64,000 bases of DNA from Darksidea phi (taxonomy: Eukaryota; Ascomycota; Dothideomycetes; Pleosporales; Lentitheciaceae). This document shows, piece after piece, positions 1 to 11,258 of this stretch. The notes under the pieces were generated by a model, which was not told the DNA's origin, made no database searches, and was given only the letters and a program-made list of their open reading frames with translations. The DNA is taken from the NCBI GenBank assembly GCA_030770425.1, contig JASJFT010000226.1:1-64000 (forward strand). The letters are read 5' to 3'. Position 1 is the first letter of the stretch. Each line of letters begins with the position of its first letter. The translations under genes and the position numbers were made by a program.

Positions 1-293
1 CTCTTTCATGAGGCTCGGGCCGTTGCCCTCGCAGTCATGCCGTGACGTGAGCCTCAGGCAATCACAGGCAATGACTGCAACCAACAGCCTTCTTGCGTTT
101 CAAGGTATTTGGGACGGAATGCCTTTTTATGTCACTTTTTTGGGTTATTCCGCGAGTTTGACGACGCGATGGCTGCTACTTACTCGATCATAACTGATTT
201 TAATATAAAGTTCAACGTAAATCCTGCTAATCCGGGTATCTGTAAGGTGGAGGTGTGGACGTATATTCATAGAGTTCGCCCAAGATACCATTT

Positions 294-2492
294 CTACACA
301 AAATCAAACACATCCCCTCGATCCGTAATCATCTTCCCCACCCGCTTAGCCCCCACAATCCTTTCGAGCTCTAATCTCTCCCACTTAGAAAAGCACACCC
401 GCACACTGCCTTCTGCTCTACTAATCTCGCCTCTTTCCACGGTCTTGGCAATGAAGCCCACAACTTCATCGTAAAATCGTGGATTCTCCGGCACCCCGTA
501 GAAAACTACTTTCTTCACGCCTCGGATATTATACCGATGGAAGTGATGCGCGCGGCCTGTGTACAGGAGGAGGGAGTGCCGTCCGCTCATAAAATGTGAT
601 CGAGCTTTACGGACGTCGGTGAGATCTGTATATTCGGAAATTGAGGCGTAGGAGAGGTCTGAGTCGACGAGCGAGTTGCGGACGCGCACAAAGTCGAGGT
701 AGGAGGGGATGAAGACAAGTACACCTATACCGCCTTGTGGCGGTTTCGGAAACCGAGTGATCCGGGGTAGGACGGTAGAAGTGAAGTATTTGAAGCGAGA
801 GTCGGGGTCTGTAAGGTGTGATGGTGAGTCGAAGCGGGAGAAGGTTTGCTTGACGCCGTAGGCGAGAGATTCTATTAGGCCGGACGTATAATCTGCGGTG
901 AACTTTAGGCGACCGGCAACATTGCGCATGTGCTTGTTGTAGAGGGTATTGATTTTCGGGGTGAGGTAGGCTGATAAAACGATTGTTTGGCGGATGTGCG
1001 GAGCATGACCATCGAGATACCATGAGCGAACACGTGAGAAGTCGCAGCCGTGCGTTTCCTTGGGCTGGAGGTTGAGATGCTCGAAAACAAATTCTGCGTG
1101 TTCCCAGTTCTGCATTAGCGCAGCGTCGGCTTGTTCCATGATAACCAGCTCGATTGATGAAAGGAAGTCGTAGTCTTTCTTCTTTTCGTTCGATTCGATG
1201 GCCCGTCGCAGACCGAGGGCGGAGGCAAGTATTATGTCTGAGTTGTAGAAGGTAGAGTACAGTTTCAGCGTCTTCCGTGTTAGTTTCACACCAATGCGGA
1301 ACTCGTTCTCGTCGTTGCCTTCGAACAGTTCGCGAAAATCGTCCGGCTTGTCATCCGAGAACTTGTCTTCCGGTAATGAGAAGCTATCTAGGAATCGCTT
1401 CCTGTTCTCTTGCTGCTCGAAGTCATGGAGCTTTGTGACGGAGTCGATGACGCGGACGCAGGCTTGTTTCGTTTCGAGGAGGAAGAGAATTTTCGGTCTA
1501 GTGAAGCCCTGATCACGATACTCGACATCGGCGTCTTCAGATGCAGCCGCCAGCTTGGAGTTGTTCTTGAGTACGCGGTCGCGGGTCTTGAGGATGTGAT
1601 TGAGTGCATGTAGACAGGCCATGTCTTGCAGGCGACCGGCATTTCTAGGTGTTCTTGCACCAAATAACACGTCCTGGTAGTCGAAGAGAGAAGGTGCAAC
1701 GGCTTGCTCGACCTTGTCGAAGCCTCCAAGCACCTTCTGTGCATTGTCTACAAGCCGTGGCTTCAACCTGATGTCTCTTGTGCTCTTCAACTCCTGTCTT
1801 GACAGCGCCTTCTCGTCCGAACTGGGGACCTGCAACAAGCATCTTCCGCCCGTAGCATCCAACTTTTTGGTCGTCCACTGATTCTCTGATATGGCCTTCA
1901 AGCGCATTGCTAGCTCATCCTCATCCGGTCTCTCAAAATGAGCCTCGAACACATCGGTACATCCTTGTTCCTGTTCTTCACCGCCTTGTATCGAGCCAAC
2001 CACCGCTCGAGATTCCTCCTCTTCCCAGAGATCACCTGGTACCGCGTCCATCTCGTCGCTCGACTCGACTTCGTCCTGGGTTACTACATCTACGTCACTT
2101 TCTTCCTCCGGCGAAGGACTGAGATCAAGCTTCCGACGCTTCCTGCGTGGTTCGCCTTTGGCTGCGTTCGCCTTGTGCTTGCTCGCGAACGATTGCAGTA
2201 GACTGTGATAGGCTTTCGAGGTGGGTTGCGCTTCTTCCTCTTCCGCGGATGATGCATTGCTCGAGTCTGATGCTGAATCGGGTTCGAAGTCGGGATGTTC
2301 TTCTTCTCTGTGTTCAATCAACATCCCAATCGCTCATCTATCGACTTATACATACCCATCAGCGACCGGTTCCTCGATTCTCGCAGGCGCAAACGCATTC
2401 TTTTGGCCACCCCTCGCACCACCGCGCCCTCTTCCGCGCATACCCCCTCTTCCTCTTCCACGCATTCCTCCACGTCCTCGAAACGGCGCCAT
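294..2492 (-). CDS. UTP25: U3 snoRNP-associated protein Utp25 (Def/DUF1253 family)
   Basis: Utp25 is a nucleolar SSU-processome component needed for 18S rRNA maturation; it has a degenerate DEAD-box-like fold. Two coding exons: 2492-2356 and 2307-294, with a 48-nt intron (GTATGT..CACAG), giving 716 aa. The start at 2492 is chosen because exon 1 encodes the RG-rich (GAR) N-terminus typical of the family, starting MAPFRGRGGMRGRGRGG. A long acidic, Ser-rich linker follows, then the helicase-like core with IELVIMEQADAAL (degenerate Walker B) and the C-terminal family hallmarks LLLYTGRAHHFHRYNI and KKVVFYGVPENPRFY. It is divergent from eIF3f across a 274-bp shared promoter. Family assignment is firm; the intron is inferred from phase and splice sites. 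Confidence 0.93.
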
Positions 2493-2766
2493 AGTGTATG
2501 TGGTGAGGTGTGCTTGAGGACATTCACTGAAGTTCCCCACCCCAGAAATATTTATTTTCATCGGCCCGTGCACAGGCGAGAACGCCGCACCCAAAATCTT
2601 GGCCAACAATAAAATCAACTGCCCCGCTATAACCATCTCTTCGACACGTACCGACACCACAGCGACAGCGCAGGTACGTCGCAATCTGCAGATCATTGCG
2701 GCCTCTGATCAGCTACATCAGGTGCAAGCATCGTCCCATATGGGCTTTACTGACGTACATCTAGCC
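2493..2766. promoter_or_regulatory. Bidirectional promoter between UTP25 and eIF3f
   Basis: The two start codons face away from each other and are 274 bp apart, so both 5' UTRs and core promoters must lie here. No TATA box or clear operator is visible. This is inferred from gene layout only. Confidence 0.55.
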
Positions 2767-3857
2767 ATGGCCGACAAAGACTCCTTTCTCCATCTCGCCC
2801 GCCCGCTCGGCCCTGCTCCCGTAGGCGCCCAACCGTCGACGGCTCCCCTGAATGTCATCGTCCAGCCCCAGGCTATATTCTCGATTCTCGACCATGCCCT
2901 CCGCCGCCCCGCTGAGCAAGAGCGGGTCATCGGAACGCTCTTAGGAACTCGCAGTGAAGATGGCACCGAAGTCGAGATCCGCAACTGCTACGCCGTGCCG
3001 CACACCGAGACCGCAGAGCAAGTTGAAGTTGACATGGACTACCAGAAGCAGATGCTCGCTCTGCACCTGCGCGCGAACCCTAGAGAGGTGCTCGTGGGTT
3101 GGTATGCGACGAGTAGCGACCTCAACACCTTCTCCGCCCTCATCCAGAACTTCTACGGCCAACAGGGTGATGGAACATGGCCACACCCTGCAGTGCATCT
3201 GACTGTGTCTACTGTGCCCGGAGAGGAGGTCGAGTCGAGGACTTATATCTCTGCGCCAATTGGTGTCACGGCAGAGCGGGCGGCAGACTCATGTCTGTTC
3301 ATTCCGGTGCCCCATGAGCTCAAGTATGGTGAGGCTGAGAAGTCTGGCCTGGAGCTCATTTCGTCGGCCAAGGACCGCGAGGACCGGTCACAGCCCATCA
3401 TCACAGACCTGGAAGCTTTGGAACGTGCTATTCAGCATGTGCTTGATTTGCTTGAGCGTGTGTCGAATTACGTTAATAACGTGCTGGACGAGGAAGCCGA
3501 GCCATCATCTGCGCTGGGACAGTTCCTCATGAACGCTCTCAGTCTTGCGCCCAAGGTTGACGCTGCGGACGTTGAACGCGATTTGTACGTTCAATCCCTC
3601 TTTTACTTCACGACCACTCGCTAATATATTGTAGTAACGCCCACATCCAAGACGTCCTCGTAGTCTCCTACCTTGCTAACACGATCCGCACCCAAATTGA
3701 TCTCTCGAACCGCCTCGCAACGGCCGCTCTAACCCTCGGCACCGGCGACGCCCTCACCGACAACAGCAACCAACGCGACGGCGACAACCGGCAAAAAGGT
3801 GGACGGGGAGGAGGCGGTGCGGGCAGAGGTAGGCAGCAAAGAGCACAAGAAGCATGA
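2767..3857 (+). CDS. Translation initiation factor eIF3 subunit F
   Basis: eIF3f is an MPN-domain subunit of the eIF3 complex that helps recruit mRNA and the 40S subunit. Exons 2767-3584 and 3635-3857 are joined across a 50-nt intron (GTACGT..TTGTAG, branch-like GCTAAT), giving 346 aa. The MPN core runs from about residue 28 ([18 protein letters not shown]) through IGTLLGTR and [11 protein letters not shown]. The JAMM metal-binding histidines are absent, as expected for a non-catalytic MPN subunit. Exon 2 restores the conserved helix [18 protein letters not shown] and ends in a Gly/Arg-rich tail. The start at 2767 ([14 protein letters not shown]) fits family N-termini better than the upstream in-frame start at 2599. 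Confidence 0.94.
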
Positions 3858-4620
3858 GCATGATAAAAGAAACATATATACTCCAAGCTGCCGGCCTCTC
3901 CCGTGTGACTCGTTGCGGGGATTTTTGACTAATGCATTCATGACATAGAAAAAGGGACCAAGAAACAAAAGTTGCGGGGGCTGGGCTTTGATTTCCTCTC
4001 GACCGCGGAGCAGAAGGTCATCGGTAGGGACGCGAGTGAATTGGCCGGTGGGAGGCTGTGGGGTCTACTCGAGTGAGCAGGATGGCCCTGAGGGCTGTGT
4101 ATGAATATCGCAGGCTTAGTGTGCATGCACTGCGTGAGGTAGTTGTAGTGAGCCTTTTGAGCTCCAAAACAGGCAGCGCAATACCATGACTGACGCATGG
4201 ATATCTTGATTTCTTTGATTGAATGGACCGTGAAAGGGTATCCCGGACTTAGAACGCCAATGAACGCTTCCCAGATACCAGACCCCGTTGGTATGCATGT
4301 TCCCTCCGACCCTTGATGAACCAGAGACACTTTGGAAAATGGAAAGAGAAGAGGCGGCCCCGGTTGCATCTATTCCCGTGGATTTCCACCGTAGAGAAGT
4401 AAGATTACACACGTATATTCCGTCTCTTAGTCAAAGAATTCGTCGGATCCTCGAAAGCCACTGCAAGTATCGATCGAGAACGGGTGCATGCAGTAGGGAT
4501 GTGCCGTAGCTCTATGCCACTTCAAAAGTGACGTTTGTCCGTTGAGCGGTATACTTGGTGCGAATGTATGCCGGGTTCAAGAGAACTGAATGCCGCTGAC
4601 AAGTGTTGTGGCAACTCCGC
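3858..4620. other. Convergent 3' intergenic region
   Basis: This stretch lies between the stops of eIF3f (+) and TAF13 (-) and probably carries both 3' UTRs. Short open frames on both strands show no recognisable domain. A pyrimidine-rich run near 4660-4790 is the coding strand complement of the Lys/Arg-rich TAF13 tail, not a separate feature. Confidence 0.5.
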
Positions 4621-5148
4621 TCATCCACTCCGCACACTCCTCGCATCATCGCCACCCTTATTCTTCTTCTTTTTCTTCTTCTTCCTCTCCCCATCCTCCC
4701 TCTGCGCCTCCCCCGCCTTCGGCTTCTCCGCCCCCGCCCCACCCTTCTCCCCCTCTTTCCCCCCCTCCCCATCTTCCCCCCTCACCACCGCCCCTTCATC
4801 AGTATCGAACGCTTTGCGCTTCCGCTTCAGCTCCTTATCCGTCTCCAGCATCTCGCTGACGCGGCCCAGCTTCGCCGTGTCCCTGCGCAGCATGAACTTG
4901 AAGTCGTCGAGTTTGATTTTCTGACGGCGCGCATGGTGTGCGACTGCGGCGGCTTCGTGGCAGGTTTCGATGATGTAGTCTGTTATTATTTCGTCAAGGC
5001 AGCGGATTGTCGAGGGGAGGGGCGGCGCCGTGTCGCCGTAGGCGATGAGGAAGGATTCTACTGTTGAGCGGTCAAATTGGTGGGTGCTGCGTGGAAGGGG
5101 GACGCGAGGGAGGATGCGGGGGCGCCGGGGTGGAGGGTTGGTCGACAT
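4621..5148 (-). CDS. TAF13: TFIID subunit TAF13 (histone-fold)
   Basis: TAF13 pairs with TAF11 through a histone fold inside TFIID, which binds core promoters for RNA polymerase II. The single-exon 175-aa product starts at 5148 (MSTNPPPRRPRILPR). The histone fold occupies roughly residues 28-115 and shows the family pattern FLIAYGDTAPPLPSTIRCL, then EIITDYIIETCHEAAAVAH, then KIKLDDFKFMLRRD. The C-terminal 45 residues are low-complexity and extremely basic (Lys-rich), as in other fungal TAF13 proteins. An upstream in-frame extension to 5364 exists but looks like 5' UTR. Confidence 0.92.
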   Translation of the reverse strand: MSTNPPPRRPRILPRVPLPRSTHQFDRSTVESFLIAYGDTAPPLPSTIRCLDEIITDYIIETCHEAAAVAHHARRQKIKLDDFKFMLRRDTAKLGRVSEMLETDKELKRKRKAFDTDEGAVVRGEDGEGGKEGEKGGAGAEKPKAGEAQREDGERKKKKKKKNKGGDDARSVRSG

Positions 5149-5936
5149 TGTAGTGGTTGTACGTGGGTGCGTGATTGCGTTGAGATGGGAGTTGGGCGGG
5201 TGATTTGGGGCAGAGAGGAAACGAGAGAGCGAAGAGAGCGCATGGAATAGGAAGGGAAGCTGCAGTAAATATGACATGCGATCGACTGCGCGCAGGAGAG
5301 TGAAACCGAAGGTGAAAGGTGAAGGTGATAGCGCTATGCGAAGGAAGAGAAAGTGCGTACTCACATTCTTGCGCCGGAAACTGCTGGCCCTTCTGCCTCA
5401 ACCTCAGACGCGGCTCCGTCATCTTTTCCGTCTCCCGTATATGCCCTTGTATGCCCGTTTGTCCAACCTATCGCCCACGCTCCCGTCTGCGCCTATCCGT
5501 CAACCTCGCGTGTAGCCGCTGCCCGTCCGCGCCGCTTGCCCAATGACACAATACAATCGTCCAAGGAACAGAACAAGTCCAGCTCGAAACAATGCAGGTA
5601 TACCTCGCAACAGGGTCAACAGGTCGATCGTGGGCAGTGGTGAGGAAACGCAAGGAAGTATGAAGTCTAGAAGACAAGGAGCGGAGAGGCACATGCGATG
5701 ACGATCCGACGCACGGACCTCTAGCAGCCTTGTGTACAACTTACCTTTCCCAATATGTGGCCGACAAACACAGGTTATCAATTCCGACTCAGGCACAACC
5801 ACCACGAACACTCTAGTCACAATACTCAAGACCTCAAAGACTCCAGGGAAAAGCGTACCCAACAGCACCACCGCTTTCACTCCGAATCCGCCAGAAGCTT
5901 CGCCCACCACCAGCAAACCTCGCACCAACACTCACA
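5149..5936. promoter_or_regulatory. Divergent intergenic region, TAF13 and KSH1
   Basis: This 788-bp region separates two divergently transcribed genes and must contain both promoters and 5' UTRs. Pyrimidine-rich tracts are present; no specific motif is assigned. Confidence 0.45.
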
Positions 5937-6219
5937 ATGGTACCTCTTCCTCCTCCCCTCCTTTCCCCCTCTCCTTTCCTCTCCAGCTAACTCTCCCACT
6001 CAGACGGCCCTCTTCAACTTCCAATCCCTAATCGTCGTCCTGCTACTCACAATCTGCACCTCCGCCTACGTCCACGCCGTCTGGCCCGGCCCGCTGGACC
6101 GCCACCGCGACAAGTACTTCGTCGGCTTCCTGTGGAAATGCGCCCGCATCGGCGAACGCCTGAGTCCATACGTTAGTCTAACTCTGATCGCTATGGCTGT
6201 CCTTGAGCTGCGAGGTTAG
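5937..6219 (+). CDS. KSH1: Protein kish (Golgi/secretory pathway membrane protein)
   Basis: Kish is a small, essential, conserved membrane protein of the early secretory pathway. The start codon stands alone as a 3-nt coding exon (5937-5939). A 64-nt intron follows (5940-6003, GTACCT..CTCAG), then exon 2 at 6004-6219, giving 72 aa. The product starts MTALFNFQSLIVVLLL, has the family signature FLWKCARIGERLSPYVSL and two hydrophobic segments (about residues 6-28 and 55-70). Length matches the family (72-78 aa). The ATG-only exon is inferred because the family N-terminus M-T/S-A-L-F-N-F is restored exactly by this splice. Confidence 0.9.
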
Positions 6220-6929
6220 ATTTGGGGCTTTGGAAGGGCTCTGAGAGACGTCGGGATGGTCTGGGCATTGGACGGTGTTTTGGCGTTTAGAGGCGTTTGC
6301 GACGGTTTTTGGGCGCGTGGGTTCACGTCTGGGGTGGCGGGATGGCTGCAGTGGAAAACGGGTTGGAGACTGGTAGATCGAATTTTAGAACGCAACGCGA
6401 TGGCGCATCTCGGTGATGACGACCCATTATCATTAAGCACAAGGCATATTTATAATATCAGAATACAATCCGTCGCTAGCATTAAAAGTATATACAGCGC
6501 AGGCATAGCCGGCATTTTTGGCACCTCACAATCGCACCTTGCGATCCCTCTCCAAGCGATCACTAATCCAGAGCATACAGACAATAATACAACAGACGAA
6601 CCCAGCGCCCAGAGAACAACCATAGTCGTTCAGGCACATGTGAGAGAAGAGATTTCAGAGAGATTTTGACCACCACAGATAGGATAGAACACAGAAAAGC
6701 GGTCCCCACAAGCCGAAATGCATGTGGAACCAGCCAGCAAACCACCCAAACCATTGCTGGCACCATGTGTATCCCGAAACGTATAGAGCCCATCAGCCGA
6801 GGTGTGTGAGATGTAGGAAACAAGGAAATGGGTAAATCTATAGCACAAGAGGGCTTGGGCGAAGAGGAGGTAAAGGAAATAGGAGAAAGCAGTCCACAAT
6901 CTTTTCAGACAGCGACGGAAGAGCCCGAC
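6220..6929. other. Convergent 3' intergenic region
   Basis: About 700 bp lies between the KSH1 stop and the stop of the AHC1-like gene. It contains only short frames without family resemblance. Nothing specific is seen. Confidence 0.45.
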
Positions 6930-8852
6930 TTAACTCGCTCTCCGTCCAGTGCTTGCGACTCCCTCAACCTTCTCGAAGCAGCCCTGCAGTCCCTGACGAG
7001 ACCCAGTCCGCTCCTGCACGCCCTCGACATCGCTAGCATCCTCAACAACTACGTCATCGTCCATGATAACGTCTGGTTGGCTGCGTGCATCATCTCCGTC
7101 CTCATCATCATCATCATCATGATCACTCACTAGACCCGGGTTAGAGTCAACGGTATTGGGGCTGAGGTCCGCCGGAAACCCAGGCAAGTGGCCATCACTA
7201 CCACGCATGGCTGAGGTCGGTAAAGACAGCGGAAGGCGCGTGTGACCGTTGGACTGTCCCTTTCGGCTGCCCGGTCGCGCAGCTGGAGCTTTGCTTGTAG
7301 AGGCGGCATTCGGAGCCGAAACGGGTAGGCGTGCAAGTTGGGTTGGCTTGACGGAAACCGGTGTCTGAAGGGCGCTATCAACAATGTCGTCATCCGATGT
7401 CTCCATGGTGTCGATGTCAATCTTCGTCCGCGCGGTATCAACCAAGCCCTTCAAATCGCCCTCGAATCCGCGCTTCTGAAGCAGAGCGTTTAGATGCGGT
7501 GTTGAAGGTGACGCTGCAAAGTTCGATTTCGTGGCTGTTACCTTGGGCTTTGTCTGTTCACGTGGCTTGGTGAAATCCCGATGCACATCCTTTGCCAATT
7601 CGGGTGGGTTTGCGCGAATAAGCGGGTGGACGAATCCTGGGGCCGTCGACGCTGGGAAGGTAACCGCTGGTGTAGTGACTGGAGTCGCGGTTGGTTCGGT
7701 TGCCGTGACCGGATTTCCGACCTCGTTAATGTCCACGGGAACACCACATGCGATGGCTGCCTGGTCATGGCTCTTGAAAACCTGGTTGTGCTTGATTCTG
7801 CAGTGATTGAGGAAGCCTTGCGTGTTGGAAAAGTTACTGTGACCACACTGCGCGCAGTAAAGCCGCACCCACTGTCCGTCCGTAGAGCGCTTGTGCAGCA
7901 AGGGATCAATCTTCGGTGCTGGTGCTGGATTTTCACCAAGAGCCTGAAGCTTCAACATTCCAGTCGAAGTTCGCGACGTACGCGCCTTGCCTGCTGAGCC
8001 AAACTCAGCAAAGCTGCCGCGCGTCGTTCGGCCTTCACCACCTCCAAAGTAGCCATGAGCTTGCTGCGCGAGCGCACGTTCAGACATGGAATCGAATTTG
8101 GGGTCCGAAATTAGCCACTTGGCGTAATGACGAGTGTACGGACCATCTGTGACTCCCCACGGTGCAGCGTACTGGGGTTCAGTGTAGCCGGCAGGTGGTT
8201 GCAGAGAAGCGCCCACGCCACCGCTGACACTTTCAGATGGACCTTCGGTTCCCGGAAATGGAATCAACGAACACCGCCTTAGCTGCTCTAGCGAAATCTG
8301 GCACTTTGCCAGTTCTTGCTCGATCAGGCGCAGTTCGTTGTGCTTGAGCAGGATTTCATAGTTGATCTGGGCCTCGATCGCTTGTTGCAGCGCAGTCAGA
8401 TCAGATCCCATGGCAGGTGTAGGAGTGTCGGCAGAGGTTGAATCGGATTTGGCAGCTGGTTTCTGCGTTTTGGACACCTTGCTCTTACTCGCGCCTTCTT
8501 TTCTCGACGGTTGTGCTTTCGGACGCGCTTCCAGGACCTCTGCGGAGGCAACCTGAGGTTCCGCAGGCTTCGACGACTCAACCACTCCATCCACAACACC
8601 AACGCGGTCCACGTTGCCGTTCACAACCGTTGCAGGCTTCACCTCGCCGTCCGCGCCCTTCCACTTCTTCACTAAATGCGCATGCTGTTGAGTTGCCGGT
8701 TCGGGGCTGTCAGTCCGTTTGCGCTTCATTTTGTTGATGAAGGCGGGCATCTCGACGACCGGCAGCGGTCTTGACTTGTGCAGCGCCGCCTTCTCCATGA
8801 TCTTGTCGCCAGGCGACTCCGTACTCCATGGGAGGCGGAACATGGACTGCAT
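6930..8852 (-). CDS. AHC1-like C2H2 zinc-finger protein
   Basis: The 640-aa single-exon product carries one distinctive zinc-finger block at about residues 330-380: RLYCAQCGHSNFSNTQGFLN, followed by HCRIKHNQVFKSH and AAIACG. The Cys-X2-Cys and His-X4-His ligands are present. This block is the AHC1-like finger found in fungal nuclear proteins related to the yeast ADA-complex component Ahc1, so a role in chromatin or histone acetylation is a reasonable inference, not proof. The rest is low-complexity: a basic KRKRTDSPEP segment near residue 43, Ala/Pro/Lys-rich linkers and an Asp-rich tail (about 575-620). The true start could be 8852 or an internal Met before KRKRTDSPEP. Confidence 0.75.
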   Translation of the reverse strand: MQSMFRLPWSTESPGDKIMEKAALHKSRPLPVVEMPAFINKMKRKRTDSPEPATQQHAHLVKKWKGADGEVKPATVVNGNVDRVGVVDGVVESSKPAEPQVASAEVLEARPKAQPSRKEGASKSKVSKTQKPAAKSDSTSADTPTPAMGSDLTALQQAIEAQINYEILLKHNELRLIEQELAKCQISLEQLRRCSLIPFPGTEGPSESVSGGVGASLQPPAGYTEPQYAAPWGVTDGPYTRHYAKWLISDPKFDSMSERALAQQAHGYFGGGEGRTTRGSFAEFGSAGKARTSRTSTGMLKLQALGENPAPAPKIDPLLHKRSTDGQWVRLYCAQCGHSNFSNTQGFLNHCRIKHNQVFKSHDQAAIACGVPVDINEVGNPVTATEPTATPVTTPAVTFPASTAPGFVHPLIRANPPELAKDVHRDFTKPREQTKPKVTATKSNFAASPSTPHLNALLQKRGFEGDLKGLVDTARTKIDIDTMETSDDDIVDSALQTPVSVKPTQLARLPVSAPNAASTSKAPAARPGSRKGQSNGHTRLPLSLPTSAMRGSDGHLPGFPADLSPNTVDSNPGLVSDHDDDDDEDGDDARSQPDVIMDDDVVVEDASDVEGVQERTGSRQGLQGCFEKVEGVASTGRRAS

Positions 8853-10224
8853 AGCGGTGGTGGAAGTGGAAGTTTAGTACAAACAGCGCTCATCTGTCGT
8901 GGCGAGGATCAAGCGCATTGGGGTCCAGAAGCTAGCACGCCGCAGAATGACGTCGCAGGCGGTATGTGCACTCAGTGAAGAGCGCGCAAAGGCGATAAAG
9001 GTGAATTAAATCGTTAGAAAGCGTGAAATATTAAAACAAATACGGGGTATAGTGGGTGCGCGAGGGAGTGGACGAAGTGAAGGCTAAAGCGGGCGCTGAA
9101 GCTGGTGACGTGTAGGGAAGCTGCAGCTCTGCAAGGGCGCGGAGATGGGCCGACAACACGAGATAAGGGGGGGAAACAGAGGCGACAGGGCAAAACACAG
9201 TGCCCAGAATGCCGAATACACACAGAGAATGTCTTGCAGCGGCGTGCAGCGCAAAGACGGTGGGTTCCGTGGGTGTGGTGGTGGAGGAAAGACGGGCTGA
9301 TGGGCGGATGGACGATGTTGGTGAAAGATGAGGGAGGAGCGGGTTGCGAGTTGGGGGCTCACAGCGGTGGAAACTGCGGCCGGCCCTAGCGGCACAGCCA
9401 ATCTCGCGCACGGAGCAGGAGCGACCGGGGAGGGGATGCGTCACGCCCAATCAGGGAAGGCAGACTTCTCGAACAACAGGGAATGCCCGTCCTTACTTGG
9501 CGGCCTAGAAAAGAGCCACGGAGGATCGCGGTCAACTGGGTACCTTCATGTGCGAAGCGTCCCGGGCCCGCGCCTTTGTCCCTCGCAGAAAGTTTGGCCC
9601 AGCGCTGCGCATCGTCAGCATGTGGAAATGGGCCCTCCGGAGTCGCACCCGCACGCTGGTCTTCTGCAGCTCCAAGCGTCTCCGTCTCCGGCATGTCAAT
9701 ATACACATCCTTGTCAGCACTGCAGCGTCGCAGCGATACCTCGAAACCGCATGCCAAACGCATCCAGGACGACGCATCAGCGCAAAGACAGGGCGCCAAG
9801 ACGCCAAGGTTCCACCGGCGCTCGGCTCTACTGTGTACGCAAGCCACGCCCGCCTAAAAAGCCCTCAACACCATGATGGCTGGCCGTGATACGATCTCTG
9901 GTGTGTCACGTGCTGAGAGCTGCGCACCATATCATGGACTGCGCGAGTATGTTCCAGAACGGCGGTCCTTCATGTGCTTGTGGACTAAGCTTTATTTATT
10001 AATGACTCATGCCGGCAGCAGAAGGACGCGCGGAGTTGAAGTGGCGAGAAGCCAGGATGTCCCATTGCACACGAGGTGGCTGCCTACTAGCCGAACCTTG
10101 TTCCAACCATTCCGACCCTTACATGGTTTTGAAACAAAAAGATATATACATGAAATGTGTACGCGTGCTCCATTCGTTGGGCCGTTTCTCGGTACGGTAA
10201 TCACCGTAAGCACCCCATACACGA
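8853..10224. other. Intergenic region upstream of the AHC1-like gene
   Basis: This 1.37-kb stretch separates the 5' end of the AHC1-like gene from the 3' end of the protoglobin gene. The first 500 bp is purine-rich on the + strand, consistent with a 5' UTR and promoter. Several frames of 100-180 codons are open on both strands, but their products are Arg/Ser/Pro-rich with no motif, as expected in GC-rich DNA. No gene is supported. Confidence 0.45.
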
Positions 10225-11258
10225 CTACGAATCGCTACTCGCTGGCCGTGGAAGTCCGCTCAAGAATGATGGCGAGATCGGGCTCGGTATCGGACTTGGT
10301 GAAGGCTCTCGCCATGTGTTCTCAGCATCCGGGTTTCTCAGCAGCGACTCGTCAACGCTCACCCTCGGGAGGCTGATCTTAGGAGAGCTACCGACGTCGC
10401 CGTGCGGTCTGACGGCGAGGTTCTTGAACGGACATGTACCAGCCGCCATAGCCGAGTCCTCGATCTCGCTCTCATCGCCGCTGTCGCGAAGAATCTTCCT
10501 TCCGTGGAGATAGCCTTCGGGCTCGACTTCCGGGACGAGGCGTTCCTCTGCGAACTCGTCGCCGTCCCGTACGTACCACTTCGCAAAAAGGTCGTTTTGA
10601 ATCCAGATTACCTTGGACAGCGCCTTCACTAGAGCGATCTTGCGGTCCATCTTCAAGCGAGGATGGGAGAGGATGGCCTCAGTGAGAACATCTTGAACAA
10701 AAGATAGGGTTACGCCGATGTGCACGTACTCCACGTGTAGAGGGTGCGCACGGCCCTGTCCGACGTGCATCATGCCGACTTTGTCTAAGCTGCACACGAG
10801 TTAGCGGTGGATTCGGAAAGGATGCTTAGAGACTTACTATTCCCAAAACTCCATCTTGCTCGGGTCGCTGCACAGCTTGGTCAAGTACCCTCTCAGGAAC
10901 ATCTTGCGGTGCAGGATCTGAGGCGAGTTCTCAGTCAGATTGGGGTCAACAGGGCCCTCGTAGGATGTTGATCGTGTCTCGAATGCGCGCGCTGTGATGT
11001 CGTACTGCAGGAGCTTCTTGTATACGATGTTGACGACCGCAGGAATGAGCGCTTTGATGTACTTTGCTCCTGTGATCAATGCTTCGATATCTCCTGTAAG
11101 TAGTCAGTGGACGCTCGAATTGTGCGATACAATACTGTGTCCTACGTACGACTGCTGAAATCAAGAAACGAGTGTAGATACTGGACGCGACACTCAAGGT
11201 TGGTGTATAGATCCCTGCGATCAATGTGCTTCATCGGTCTACGTTCAAAGGGAGCCAT
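10225..11258 (-). CDS. Protoglobin-domain protein
   Basis: Three exons (11258-11150, 11093-10838, 10789-10225) with introns of 56 and 48 nt give 309 aa. The start is MAPFERRPMKHIDRRDL. Residues about 10-195 match the protoglobin/globin-sensor fold: an N-terminal helix with LECRVQYLHSFLDFS, then ALITGAKYIKALIPAVV, FLRGYLTKL, and the F-helix-like VGMMHVGQGRAHPLHVEYVH. His130 there is a candidate proximal haem ligand. After WIQNDLFAKWYVRDGDEF the remaining ~110 residues are Ser/Pro-rich and probably disordered. Protoglobins bind O2, CO or NO in archaea and bacteria; the fungal role is unknown. Haem binding is inferred, not shown. Confidence 0.85.

Noticed and set aside
607..1023. Alternative minus-strand frames inside UTP25
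   Set aside because: They are out-of-frame shadows of the UTP25 coding sequence.
4535..5067. Pro/Ser-rich frames on the + strand
   Set aside because: They are the complement of the Lys/Arg-rich TAF13 tail and have no independent support.
9328..9876. Overlapping frames of 120-180 codons on both strands
   Set aside because: GC-rich promoter-type DNA gives long frames by chance; products are Arg/Pro/Ser-rich, lack motifs and overlap each other.
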